The position numbers and the translations under genes are program-made. From Colletotrichum lupini (taxonomy: Eukaryota; Ascomycota; Sordariomycetes; Glomerellales; Glomerellaceae): a DNA stretch of 64,000 nucleotides. Each line of letters opens with the position of its first letter. Within the stretch, counting starts at the first letter, position 1. The DNA lies in contig NC_064677.1 of the NCBI RefSeq assembly GCF_023278565.1, forward strand, positions 4,526,001 to 4,590,000, read 5' to 3'. Shown piece by piece: positions 1-11,060 of the stretch. The notes below the pieces were generated by a model that searched no databases, was not told the DNA's origin, and saw nothing but the letters and a program-made list of their open reading frames with translations.

Positions 1-3000
1 TAGATTCGTCCTTTCGCCCACCTCTATATCCGTTATCTAAGGGACCTTCCTTTACTATCCGTAAATAAAAGCCTACTTATTAAGGGCTTCTACTACTTTT
101 TATTCGTTTAGCCTCGTATATCCTCCCAAGGCTAACGGGGCGAAGAAAGAGTAGTTAATATCGTCGATTTCGTCGTAATCTAATTCGTTAGTATAGGGGG
201 TAAGATCTTCCTTATTTTCTAAATCTCCTATAGGGTGCGGGTGCTTTAGGCTACTAAATTAGCTACTTTCGCTAGGTTCCGTGCCCCTAGATCTGCCCTC
301 ATATATAACGAGGAATTAGTTAAATCGATAAGGGCTAGTTTTGCTATTTACTACCCTTAATTTTCTATATTATTTGTATAATTTAGTACGCTCTTTTTTA
401 GAGTAGTTACTTAACTAATATCTATCCTTTTTATAAATAAAACACTGCTTCTTCCGTTACCCTACTCGCGAGTTAAATCTCTGCCTATTTAACGAATCTA
501 GGATTCCCTACTAGCGATTACCGTATTTAGCTTCCTTTCCTTTTTTATTATACGTTTAGTCGACCTAATGCTACTAATAAGGGCCGTCGTACGCCTAGAA
601 GTAGGTTTAGTATAGCATTCTCGCCTTAATATTAAAACTAGATCTTAGCCTCGAGCAGAGCGTCTCGTAGTCTTCGGGTACTTAATATAGAGTTATTTTC
701 GCCTCTAGAACGCGCTAAACTACGGTATAGAGATATCCGACTTTCCGCTCGTTAGTCCCCTTATTTAGCTAGGTTTTCGCTAGCTTATTAATTCGATTAA
801 TAAGCTCTTTGAGGATTTTTACTCGCGATTTGCCCTCTATTATCCTAGCTATAGATATAAAAGAAATCGCTCGTAGCTTAGATAGGAGCTCTAAGTTCTT
901 ATTATAGGTCTCGAAGCGGCTTCGGATTACGTTAATTATACTAAAAAAGTCGTTTCGATCGAGATTACGTACCGCTTCGTAATAATAATTAGAGGCTTTG
1001 CTTACGAGTACGATATTAACTACCGAATAGTACTAGTATTCCCTAATTCCGACTTTTTCGTAATAATCGTAAAATATCGTTAGGGTTTCTTATAAGACCT
1101 TATACTTCCCCCCAGAGTATAATTTCTTTTTTAAGAAGATCTTTTTAAGGTTTATAAACTACCTTGTATTTATTGCTAGATTTTCGGTATTTATATGCGA
1201 TCCCTACGTTGCTACGTATTATTAATAACTTCGAGTAGTCTACTTCTTTTCTTACTAACTAATTAGTACCGAATTTCGTATTAGTAGCGGCGACGAGCTA
1301 TGGATCGAAATAGGCAGAATTGTTAATTATCGTACTTCTAGTACTATATTTTGCCTCTATATATCCTTTTATAACGATAGATTGCCGTTAGTAATTATAA
1401 GAAGGAAATCTAGGTCGTTTACCCTTTTTCTAAATTCGTTAAAGCGATTATACGCTCTATCGACTTATGCCTAGGTCTATATTACGAATTCCTCTTCTAT
1501 AATCGTTACTACTAGGATTTCGTAAGGTTCTCGCGATTATAATTGCGCTAGTAGTACCCCTCGTTTATAAAGGAATCTATTAACCGCTTTTGCGATTCCT
1601 AGGCTTGCGCTTACGAACTATTCGTCTAGCTAATAACTAAGGTCGTCTGCGATCTCGTAAAATAGGGGTTACCCCTATAGCCCCTTTTTCTTATAAACCT
1701 TAGTTAAATAGATTAATACTATATCAATTTACTCGCCGTTAGGCTAATCCGCGATTCTATATATCCACGTCCCCTAATAGTCCGGGTTAATATTTACCTA
1801 CTTATAAGGGATTAGGATTCTATTTAGGATCGGGTTTCGTCCTCTTCTTTTTTACCCTAACTCGCTAAGGGTCGTGCTCTAGCTTATGCCCGTATTAGCG
1901 GTTACTAGCGTATTTAATCTTAATAAGGATATATTTAATCCGCGCGCTAGTTATAGTAAATCCGTGCTTTCGCTACTTAACGAATTTATTAGGGTCTAGG
2001 AGATTCCCGCTTCCTCTCGCCGTCTCGCTACTACTCTCGTTTTTACTATTTTTAGTAATTACTACTACCCTTCTAGATCGCTAGCTATCGTACCTACTAA
2101 GATCCTCCTTTTTATTTAATATAAAAAGGTAGGTTCTAGTAATTCCTTTTAATAATAGTAGCGGCAGACGTTTATATTACCGTAATAAAATATAGTAATT
2201 AATCTCGGGATCTTTACTAGTTACCGATTTCTCGAAATTAGTAATTTTACGCCGTAAGCTAGTATAAAAAAAAGCCCTTTAGCGGCCCTCTAGAGGATTC
2301 TTTTTTTTTCCCCTTAGATCCTCGTCTTTTTAGCCTTTTCTTAGGCTAATAATAACTCTAGCAGGAGGTTGCAGGACTACTTTGGGGTGGCCGCTTTCTT
2401 CCTAGGTTAATCTCCGAGATCCGTAATACTCTTAACTCGATACTATTAGGACCTCTAAATCCCCTCCTCTCTTATTAAACCGTCCCTTATACTATATTCC
2501 TAAGTAATACCCGGGGGGTAGTTAAGGGAGCTACGAAGAGGTTATCTAGATCGCGGGCTTAAGGGCGTACCCGTAAGATCCCTATAGTAATAGACTTTTC
2601 CGTATACCGTAGATCTCTTAGTTTAATAACTCTTATAAGGTTACCTTCGTCGCTAAGTAAAAATGTTTACGTTTAGAGATCCCCTTTTTCGATCGCGTAG
2701 TGCTCTTTTATATTATATTATTAAGCCCGTTCGTTGCGCTAGTCGATTGGGCGGGTAATCGTTATATAGGGAATTCCTTTTACCGATTTAGCTAGTTAAT
2801 TTCTGATTACGGGCCGGCTGTGGAAAAGTTATTTAGTAAAAAGGCTACTTAAGGCGATAGCGAAAAACTAGTTACTTAAGCGGTTCCGTTAATTAACGTA
2901 GTTTAACGTAGTAAACGTCGACCTCTCGTAGGTAGTAAAGGGCTACGATTACTTAATTCCGTGCGGTATTCGAGAATCGCCCCCTTTTTCGTCTACTTCC

Positions 3001-3313
3001 GTAAGGTTAATTAATACGAATCTCCTATCCTATACGGTATTAAGAGGTCGTCTCTTCTGCGTAGCGAGATACCTTACTAATCTGCGATAATAGAATTTAA
3101 TTACTAATTAGTATTAGTATCCCTATTATAAGGTAGTTAGTTCGAACCGTAGTTAATAAAGAGATTAATTAAACTATCTAGATATCTGCGTAGGTGTAAA
3201 AAGGAGGTTCCAACCGTAGGTTGGGCTGGCTACGATAATCGTAAATAGGGCCCCCAATTGGCCCCTGCGCAGTCGGCTGTATGCCGCGGTCGAATTGGAC
3301 TTCTAATCCGACA
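1..3313 (-). mobile_element. RIP-degenerate copia-type LTR retrotransposon, 5' end
   Basis: Seen: an AT-rich, TpA-rich stretch without long ORFs, ending in an LTR at 3112-3313. The same LTR recurs at 63117-63321 in the same orientation. The 18 bases just inside the LTR (3094-3111) are identical to those just inside the right LTR of the element at 42002-61139, which suggests a shared primer-binding site. Inference: the interior lies to the left of this LTR, and the related copies code on the minus strand, so this is the 5' (gag) end of a copia-type element that extends beyond the window. No intact frame survives. The pattern of C-to-T and G-to-A change fits RIP. Confidence 0.75.
3112..3313 (-). 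repeat. LTR (TGTTGGTATCCC family), left copy
   Basis: It aligns along its whole length with 63117-63321. On the plus strand it begins TATTAGTATCCC (RIP form of TGTTGG...) and ends CTTCTAATCCGACA. The left half carries many TpA transitions, while the right edge next to host DNA is clean. Confidence 0.8.
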
Positions 3314-3792
3314 GTCAGTATACGACAGACTGTAAGAACAAACGTTCGAGCCGATGTCGGCTTACTGAAGTACTCTATCAGCCGTTTGTTTATCGAGCTC
3401 TCGTTGCCTCGTCGCCCAACTGCGTCGAGTGGCAGATGTGGCACGGCTGTTTCGACATTCTGGTTTGCAAAACTTGTTTCTTTCTTCGTAAAAGCAGCTG
3501 CCATGATATGAAGGGGAGACACAACGAAAATCTCCCTTTTCAGCTTTGAACACGGACACGGGGAACGAGTCAAGTCCGGCGGCCCATCACATTCTGACTC
3601 TTCACTTTGCTCGATAAGAGCAGGAACAGCATTTTCTTCTGTCCCTGGCGCATCCAAATGAGCTGGCACATTGTCTCTTAAACTTGAGAAAGAGTCTAGG
3701 GCTGACGATTCAGGATGTGTCTGAGCTCTAGATGAGTTGATTATAGCTGCGATCACTTGGTCCCGAACAGGACTCTCGTTGATGCGGTCCAA
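3178..3792 (-). pseudogene. Host ORF whose 3' end is replaced by LTR sequence
   Basis: This is a 204-codon ORF. Residues 1-159 are host sequence, Ser- and Glu-rich with a CPC near residue 80. Residues 160-204 are translated from the LTR that ends at 3313, and the stop codon lies inside the LTR. I do not recognise a family. Inference: the copia insertion cut off the original 3' end of a gene, or the ORF is fortuitous. The LTR also fills the place where a terminator would be, so any transcript would be chimeric. No upstream exon could be fixed; a separate minus-strand ORF at 3870-4184 is not clearly linked. Confidence 0.3.
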
Positions 3793-4728
3793 CAGCTTTT
3801 GAACGGTGTCTGGCTTGCTGTTTCTCCGTCAGCCTCTTCATGAGACCGTTGAATGGCTACCTAGCAGTCTCACTCACTTTGTGCTTCCTTCCTTCCTACC
3901 TCGATTGGATTTGAGCGGGTAGCGGCAAGTGTTCCCCTGAATGGCGCATCGTGAGCTGCAAGCGACCTTAGTCTTGGATCACTTCGCTCATGGGCTTGGG
4001 TGTGTAGAGAGAGCTCACCAAGGAGTCTGCCGGTCGCACTTCTGTCTAGCTGCGCGGCACGTAAAGCAAGCAGTGCGGTGCTGGCTAGTGCTATCTGCAA
4101 CTGGCGCGTTGCTGTTCCTGTGTTGATTTGCACGCGTCCCTTTGTGTGAACGATCCCTGAGTTCATCTCGACGATCTTGTCCAAGTGCGTCCATTGCTAT
4201 CGTAACCTTCGGGCGTACTTTATAATGAATTCATGTGACTGGAGGATCTCAATAGTGTTGCAAGACCGTAGGATTAGTAAAGTTGTCTGAACAAAAGAAG
4301 AATAAGTTTGTAAGTCCTCTCGGGCTTTAGATTTAGTCCCCGCTCTTGCTCTGACGTCGTAAACCCTAAGTCGTGACTCAGCAGCAACTTGTCATAGAAC
4401 GACGGCAATACCTTTGGCTCTGCGAACTTTGAAAGCAATGGATTTAATTCTCATCCAGAAAGCAGTCATAGTCGGATAGCGAGATCTGGTCGCCTTTCCG
4501 GCGTGCTTGGGTGCGTACATGGTCCACAGGCATGCAGTGCCTCATGCCGCATCAGCCGAAACACAAGTGAAAGCACATCGCGAGATTCATCCTAGTTCGA
4601 GTCACTTCACAGAAGCACTGAAATTTTTCGGATGCTTCATTGAAACGTTCTTCTTAGCTATCTGCATGCGCACTTACATTAATGTCGACAACTCGCCTGC
4701 GTCCGTACCCCGTCGTGCTTCCTTTATT
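3793..4728. other. Host DNA without a supported gene
   Basis: Base composition is balanced and not RIP-mutated. Short ORFs on both strands (for example 3870-4184 minus and 4507-4917 plus) show no recognisable domain. The plus ORF overlaps the 3' end of the minus-strand gene at 4729. It may hold the 3' UTR of that gene. Confidence 0.4.
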
Positions 4729-6462
4729 TTAAATCAGCTTTGGCTCTACTTCCTCAACGCGTTCGCCGGGCGGCAAGCCAATCTCAACCCAGCAACCGGC
4801 CTGACATCCGTGACACTTTGGGTCTCTTTCACCGGCGTGCTCTGGGCAATACATGGGTCCACGTGGCCGGCGCGGCGGCGCTCTCTGACGGATCTCCGGT
4901 CCTGCGAGTGGGACTGAGGTCAACGATTCCGGATGACTGGGGCCGTCGATGTTCTCACCCTTGCCGATCTCCTTTCCCGGGCCGTTGCTCTCAGGGAAGT
5001 AATTTGGCTGCGAAAATTCAGTCACTTTCATCAGCATGACAGGGCTAGGGCGAGGTTTAGAACGTTGTACTACTTTCTCGATTGGTGCATTAAGGCCGGC
5101 AATTGTAATGGGAGAAAGAGGGGGAATGTTTGGCAATCTCACGTTGCTGACTGAGTCGTCGTCACCAGTGAAATACTTGAGGTAGAGATCAATATGGTCA
5201 TCAATTGTGTCGCTTCGTCCCTCTGTAGGATGGCAGTTTGCCGGATCGCCCGAGTTTTCTTCTTCAATATCACCTATCTCGCCATAGCATGAGTGCAAGG
5301 TTGCGTTACTCTCCGGCTTCACTACCGCGGCTTGGCGTAATTCCAGTACATCCTGTATTTCATGGGTACCGCCTGTCAGAGCTTTATAAGCAGGTTCATC
5401 GTAGTCAAGAGTGCGTAGCAAAGCGTGATCTTTGCCGTGTTCGTCATTGTCAATCAACGGGCAATGAACACCACTCAAGCTGGGAAAGGCACTCGCAATG
5501 TCTGCCGAAGAAGACGGTGAACGAGGTAAGTGATCCGAGGTTACCGAGCTAGAAGAAGCGGTGACACCAGTAGCATCACTAGAGGCTGCTATGGCTTTTC
5601 GGAACTCCTCTTCTGCTCTCATCTCAAGCTCTGCTTGTTCCCTGAGCCTTTGAATATCCTTCTCATGGTTGGCTGCGAGCTCTGCAAACAGTTTTTGCCG
5701 TTCCTGGAATTCAATCTCGCGGCGCTCGTGGATGTTCAGGCGACGCAAAGGAGGGCTCTGAACAGGAAGCGCTGGTGAGATAAAAGCGACTGGCTGTGGT
5801 GCCTGAACCGTTTCAGAAGACAAGGACGACTCGTTTCCATAATCACCTCGGTTCACGTCTTCCGCATTGCTAGTATGGCTCAACTGATGCGAGAATTCGT
5901 ACGTCTTGAAGATGTCCTCGGCATTAGCGAGACGTGAGGCCCAACTAACGGTCGCCCTCTGCCCACCGACTGCCATCCGACAGACATCTGTACGATGTTT
6001 TCTTCGGCACAGATCGCAAGAGGGGTGTGTGATGGGCTCGCCAAGAGCATGGACGAGTGACTGCACGGAAGCAGCCATCACCATATCTTTTCTGACTTCC
6101 CTTTCATTTCGCACAAAGGTGAAACATGCTGAGGATAGCTTCATGCTCGTTTCTGTAAGGGCTGAGGAGGGGATCATGACAGGTTCGACGGGGTGGTGCC
6201 ATTTCTTTACAGCCTTGAAGTGCCAGTAATTTTCGAGCAGTTCCGAAGAGCTGACGGAGGAAACGTCACTGTCTCTATAGAATGCCTCGCAGTTTTGGCA
6301 GAAGCCGAGGACGGTGGCCAAGGCCTGGGTGTGCTGGCAGAGAGGTGCAATGCAAGCATTGCGGTCAGTCTTGTTCTTGTTCTCGATAAACTTTCTGCAC
6401 TCGATCAGTTCTACCGCGGAATGGGCACATACTGTGTGGATAGTCTTCTGTGTGAAGCACAT
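4729..6462 (-). CDS. Hypothetical Cys-rich, coiled-coil protein (577 aa)
   Basis: I do not recognise a named family. Seen: an uninterrupted 577-codon ORF. The N-terminus begins M-C and carries a Cys/His set (C2, C12, H14, C22, C37, C42, H44, C55, C58) that could bind zinc. A second cluster, C149/C152/C161, follows. Residues about 243-291 are rich in E, R, K, L and A with heptad-like spacing and are likely a coiled coil. Residues 205-240 and 300-535 are acidic and Ser/Pro-rich and probably disordered. A last Cys cluster lies near residues 537-562 within a Pro/Arg-rich tail. There is no signal peptide or membrane segment. As I recall, N-terminal modules starting MC with a CxH pair are common in uncharacterised filamentous-fungal proteins. 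The promoter is odd: a deleted copia element starts 161 bp upstream of the start codon, so little native upstream sequence remains in place. Confidence 0.6.
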   Translation of the reverse strand: MCFTQKTIHTVCAHSAVELIECRKFIENKNKTDRNACIAPLCQHTQALATVLGFCQNCEAFYRDSDVSSVSSSELLENYWHFKAVKKWHHPVEPVMIPSSALTETSMKLSSACFTFVRNEREVRKDMVMAASVQSLVHALGEPITHPSCDLCRRKHRTDVCRMAVGGQRATVSWASRLANAEDIFKTYEFSHQLSHTSNAEDVNRGDYGNESSLSSETVQAPQPVAFISPALPVQSPPLRRLNIHERREIEFQERQKLFAELAANHEKDIQRLREQAELEMRAEEEFRKAIAASSDATGVTASSSSVTSDHLPRSPSSSADIASAFPSLSGVHCPLIDNDEHGKDHALLRTLDYDEPAYKALTGGTHEIQDVLELRQAAVVKPESNATLHSCYGEIGDIEEENSGDPANCHPTEGRSDTIDDHIDLYLKYFTGDDDSVSNVRLPNIPPLSPITIAGLNAPIEKVVQRSKPRPSPVMLMKVTEFSQPNYFPESNGPGKEIGKGENIDGPSHPESLTSVPLAGPEIRQRAPPRRPRGPMYCPEHAGERDPKCHGCQAGCWVEIGLPPGERVEEVEPKLI

Positions 6463-6623
6463 GTTGAAATGCTGATAATTTCGGACAGGACCTGCCTTGA
6501 AGTTGGTCTATCGCGAACTTCGTCGTCTTCGTTTTCGCTGAAGGGACTGTCAGATTGGACATGGCGGGTCAGAGGCCACGTAGAAATACAGTCGACAATT
6601 CTGTTAAGGCATCTCTTGCAAGA

Positions 6624-6800
6624 TGTCACGAGTTATGGCACGCAGCAATGGGCATACGGAGTGTGGTAAAAGTGGCTTAACTATCAAAGTAGAAATAGAC
6701 AAAAGGAGAAGGTCTATATACACGATATCTAAGATAGACACGTGATTTAGCACGTGACGGGCACTTTGTGAGGTGCGATTACTATCCCTATTACGTAATA
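6624..6800 (-). repeat. 3' LTR of the short copia element
   Basis: It pairs with 8726-8902. Undamaged ends are TGTCACG...CGTGACA, an inverted 7-bp terminus. Here the left (outer) edge is clean and the right (inner) edge is RIP-mutated to ...TTACGTAATA. Confidence 0.88.
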
Positions 6801-8712
6801 CACCCCCTAATTACTACCGCTAGGGAGCTATTGTGCCCAAGATAGAATCTCTAAATGCCCTTACAAAGGCCTAATTTGGTCGAGTGTAAACAAAGGAAAA
6901 TTAAGCGCAAGGGATACGCGTCTTTTGAGCCGCGTTTGTTGTGAATATATCCCTTCGTCTGAAGTGAATAGAATCCCTCGACGTAAGCGACGTTCTAGAG
7001 CTTCAGGTCGCAGGTTCCCTTTCCCTTAGGTCCGTCTAGGACGCCCTTTATAATACGAGTGCCGCGTGTAGTAATAGGTAGTATAGTAGTTCCTAATTTA
7101 ACGTAGTCTTTATCGCCCGATAGTACGTAACTCTCGGGTTTAAGTAGGCTCTTATCGTTAATTAGATATATTACTCTATAGCTATCTATTACTGTGCTCT
7201 AGGAAAAGGGGTAAGCGCTACCTATAGGGGTGCTAAAGATTGCGTTTACCTCTAAGTCTTAACTCTTTATAAGTATAGCGACTACGTAGCCCTCGTCCTA
7301 GTCTACTAATAAGCTCGTTATAGGTTAGTTAGAGGATCCTTTTAGAAACCTAGGTTTCTTAGGGGTTCTATTATTCCTTAGCTAACTAGCTTTTTTAAGC
7401 TTACCGTAAAGTAATTTCTATTTACTTAATTTAATAGCGGCGAGGACTTCTTTTATATAGCTCCTTAATATTCGTATTAGTAACTTACTAGCGTTTCGGC
7501 CTATAAGTGCTTATTCTAATTTTTAGCACGCCGTAGGGCGCTATGGGTGTGCGCGATTATAAGGGTATATAACGTTACCCTTATTATTTACGTTATTAAT
7601 TAAGTTAGAGCGTTTAGTAAAAGTAGAGTAAGCCCCTCCTTAACCTAAAAGTCGTTTAGTATATACGTCCTAGGTTACTAGGCTAAATATATATATAATC
7701 TCCTCGAGGGTCCTCGTGTGCGTTCCGAAGGCTATTAATTCGCTAAAGGTCTTATATATACGTTAGCCCTATATAGGGTTAAGTCTAAACTTAACCGTAA
7801 CTAGGAAGTTAAGTACGGCGATCTCTTTACTAATTTTTAGAATATCGTACGTTTTAGCTCGGAGGTAAGCGGACTACTACTCCTTATATTAGCGTTAGGG
7901 GTTAATTCTAATCCTCGCTTTATTAAGGGCTTATCGGTATTCCTCTCGAACCGCATTCCTTACTACTAGTTCGGGGGGCGCAAATTCCTATTTTAAATAT
8001 CTAACGATTCGCTATATACTAAACTTAGCGCCGTTCTTAATAGCTTTTTAAAATACGTATTTATATAATATAGCGTTAATTAATTTTACTAACTACTAAG
8101 CGAGGACTTTAATATACGTATTAATAGTATTACGTTCGTAAGCTATAAGTTATTTATATTTAGCGTCGAGCTCCTATTATTTCTAAATACTCTTAAGTAT
8201 ATAGATCTTCTTTACGGGTATAGTATAAGGATAGATTTATTTACGTAAAGTAAGTAGCATAGCTAGCTTCGTAAAAAGAAACCCGGCTTAGTTCTATAGG
8301 TTACTCGTACTTAAAAAAGTTAAAAGGTTCGTACTAAGAGTTATATTTAGAAGCTACTAGCGGAGGATTTCTTAGTTTTTTTAGTCGTTCTCGAACGCCT
8401 TATAACGGGCTTAATAAGCTCGTAGTTCTTCTTTATTACGGGTCGTAACTAATCGTCCGAATTTTAAGGGCGAAGTAAGCGCTATAGAGGGGTCGAGGAA
8501 TGCGTTAGAATCTAGAGCGTCTAGGTCGACGTACTTTTAAACCCCGACGCCCTTACTTATAATACGAAGTATATTAAACTATTTAATTTAATTATTACGG
8601 CTAGTTAGTTTAGCTTAGGCTAAAGTAGGTATAAGTAAGTCGGTTATTTTAAAGAGATCGTAAGAATCGTATTAATAAGTACGTTATCGTAATATAGGGT
8701 CTTAACTAAGAG

Positions 8713-8725
8713 CTAGGCTTATAAT
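8713..8725 (-). other. Primer-binding site (half tRNA-iMet), RIP-mutated
   Basis: The plus-strand 13-mer differs from the anticodon-arm sequence CTGGGCTCATAAC only by three transitions (G-to-A, C-to-T, C-to-T). It abuts the LTR exactly, as in copia elements primed by a half-tRNA. Confidence 0.65.
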
Positions 8726-8902
8726 TATTATAAGTTATAGTACGTAGTAATAGGCATACGGAGTATAATAAAAGTAGCTTAACTATTAAAGTAGAAATAG
8801 ACAAAAGGAGAAGGTCTATATATACGATATCTAAGATAGACACGTGATTCAGCACGTGACGGGCACTTTGTGAGGTGCGATTACTATCCCTGTTACGTGA
8901 CA
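8726..8902 (-). repeat. 5' LTR of the short copia element
   Basis: It pairs with 6624-6800. The inner (left) edge is RIP-mutated (TATTATAAG...) and the outer (right) edge is clean (...GTTACGTGACA). Confidence 0.88.
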
Positions 8903-8907
8903 CAAGA

Positions 8908-9549
8908 TGAGACTCATCATATGTTCGTGGTCAGGCACCGGGGGTGCCCCATCTCAGAGCTTTGATGGTGGAAGGCCGGCTTTGTGACACTTGGACGGTG
9001 CCATTGTTCCACGAGGAACAGCAGAGCTACTACAAAGGGTAATATCGAAGAACATAGGTACCTGGCATTGTAGCCCCCACCTTAGTTAGACAGTGTCTTC
9101 AAGTGCTTGTTTGAAAGCTTTGTTCCGAGTAGGCGAGGTATCCGTGGTCATCCTTCTCCGAATCTACAAGCTTCACAGCAGGCAGGCACCTCTTGCGCCT
9201 CATCTACTATTGCATTCCAACTTCATCCGAGGCAGGCCAACGGCAAGCCGGTCGAAGTCTCGCTTTTCTTCAAGTAGTATCTGGAGCATCGAAATCGAAA
9301 AAAGGGAATTGTGCCACAACACAGAGCCCATAGATTGTAATCGTTGACGTCGTGATTTCGTAGTATTACTAGGTAGGTACAATTCCCAGAGTCCCATTCC
9401 AGGGTCCTCTTCCAAATGCGTTGTGCTGAGTACCGCTACTCCTCAAGTTCAGGCTGTCTAGCCGCCATTCTCAGGTCGCCTTATTTGTGAACTCGGGCGC
9501 AACGCAGCATTCCTCTTCTATGAGGTGCTCGATTGACGGATCCATTGAT
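8908..9549. other. Host DNA, no supported gene
   Basis: GC-balanced sequence between the copia element and the 3' end of the small gene at 9550. Only short ORFs without recognisable domains occur. It likely includes the 3' UTR of that gene. Confidence 0.4.
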
Positions 9550-9949
9550 TTACAGGCCGTACTTCTTGTCCTTGTCCTCGACGGGGAATTCCTTGCCAGT
9601 AGTGTTCTTGTACTGGCCGCGAATGAAATCACTGATCTGCTCGTCTTTGGCCTGCTCAGCGGCGCTCTCGTTATCTTGAGGGCCTTGACCAAGGACCTTT
9701 TCTTGGACGAAGTCGACAGCTAAGGGTGGCGTTAGTCTTGTGATCATGCGTTACAGATATGGAGGGTAATTACGCACCCTTGTCAAGACCGTCTTCCTGC
9801 TTCTCGCTCTCGCGGCCACCGCCAGCCATGCCGTTGAGCTTGTCCATGAAGCCGCCGGACTCCTTCTTCTCAGGTTGGTCAGCGGAAGAGGCTGCGTTGT
9901 TGTTGTTGTTGTTGTTGTTGCCTCCAGCAAGGTTCTTGACGAAGTCCAT
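9550..9949 (-). CDS. Small conserved fungal protein (113 aa), two exons
   Basis: I recognise the general type (small, hydrophilic, possibly stress-related proteins of filamentous fungi) but know no firm function. Model: exons 9778-9949 and 9550-9719, with a 58-bp intron (GTGCGT...TTAG, branch CTAAC). The join restores the frame as D-K-A-V-D-F. The start was chosen at MDFVKNLAGG; an in-frame Met further up, at 10039, would add an unlikely basic leader. Seen: an amphipathic N-terminal segment, eight consecutive Asn encoded by a GTT-type trinucleotide run at about 9898-9920, a second short segment GGFMDKLNGMAGG, then a charged C-terminal half with DFVQEKVLG and DEQISDFIRGQY. There is no signal peptide or membrane span. 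It is probably cytosolic. It is divergent from VMS1, about 1.1 kb away. Confidence 0.8.
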
Positions 9950-11060
9950 GATGAAAGATGGGTTGTTTTGACTTGGTAGAATAGATGTAGTGGTGTTCAA
10001 TCGTGGATTAGGACGGTGGATCTTGGAGGCTCGGTTCAAGTTGGAGAGATAAAGTCAGGTCAAAGTGGGATTAAGCATGGGATAGCTTGGCTACTTGTAG
10101 TTCGACTAAGGTCGCACGAGGAAGAGAGACAGGGAACCGTCACCAGGGCGGGGAGGTGAGGGGAGACCATCGGGAGACGATAGTGGCTTAGACCAGAGGC
10201 AACAGAACGAGTACCTTACCACCTAACTTAGCTGCATCCAGCAGGCGGGCACCATCATCTTGCCTGTCCTACCTGGTCTTGGCAAAGGCTAGTTGAGGTG
10301 CAGCAAGGAGGCACAAGATTGGGAGTCGCGATACAGCTCGCAGCTTCCCACACGTTAAGTGGAGTTACATCATCAGCTGGCCAGGGATGCACTGACGCGG
10401 GCCAAGTTTCTGCCAGCACGGCTTGCACGTTGCGCCATACAAAGAGACCTCAGACAGACGATGACGAGGGTACAAGTACCGATACTCGACTTCAATGTGC
10501 AACAAGGTCGCAGAGGAGGAACAAGATAAGCCTGTAAGCCCAGGTAAGACAGTCCAAATAATGCAGCAACAAGTCGCTTCTGCGGTTTGCCAAGAAATCC
10601 AAACAAGCACTTCAGCCAAGGAGTGTTGGCAAACTCATGGTCCACGGAGCTAATCCACGCTTGGTGACGTGATGGTCGCCAACCTACTGTCACTTCAGCT
10701 GGCTTAGTCCATGGCCCCTGTTCAACCCCGCCAAGCTTGTCCTATTCGTTCATTCCTCCGTTATGTCACGTGGCTGTCAGCCTCAAATCAGATGGACCCC
10801 ACCGAGTCCCGTCAAGCCACACATCGCGGGGCTTTGTGGCGGTGACCTGTTCGAACTTCTGTGGCTTGCGTCAGTTCATGTTCACCGGCTGAGTCATCCC
10901 CGAAAGCGAGCTCTTCGTCATCAATTGAATATTGGTGCCCCGCCATCCAGAGCTTTAAGTCATTGCGACGGCGCAAAACGAGGGCCAACACTGTTTTGTC
11001 AATCCCTCTTTCTACAATTTACACCTGGAATAGCTGCGAGGGCTTGTTATACAGTTCGAA
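9950..11060. promoter_or_regulatory. Shared divergent upstream region
   Basis: About 1.1 kb separates the start codons of the minus-strand small protein and plus-strand VMS1. No convincing ORF lies in it. An extended reading frame upstream of VMS1 is only 5' UTR and intron read-through. Promoters for both genes must lie here; I see no clear TATA box. Confidence 0.4.

Larger units (their letters stand above)
6624..8902 (-). mobile_element. Short deleted copia-type LTR element, CAAGA target duplication
   Basis: Seen: two 177-bp LTRs (6624-6800 and 8726-8902) flanked by a 5-bp direct repeat CAAGA (6619-6623 and 8903-8907). Inside the right LTR, 8713-8725 matches the initiator-tRNA-Met anticodon arm with three RIP-type transitions, so that is the primer-binding site and the element is on the minus strand. 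A purine run on the minus strand next to the left LTR (6801-6808) is the polypurine tract. The 1.9-kb interior translates (minus strand) into stop-broken copia gag/pre-integrase-like stretches near 6900-7140. It is too short for integrase, RT and RNase H. Inference: a deletion derivative that moved with help from a full copy and was then RIPped. Confidence 0.85.

Noticed and set aside
10763..11060. N-terminal extension of the VMS1 reading frame
   Set aside because: It reads through 5' UTR and a good intron; the spliced start at 11061 gives the family N-terminus.
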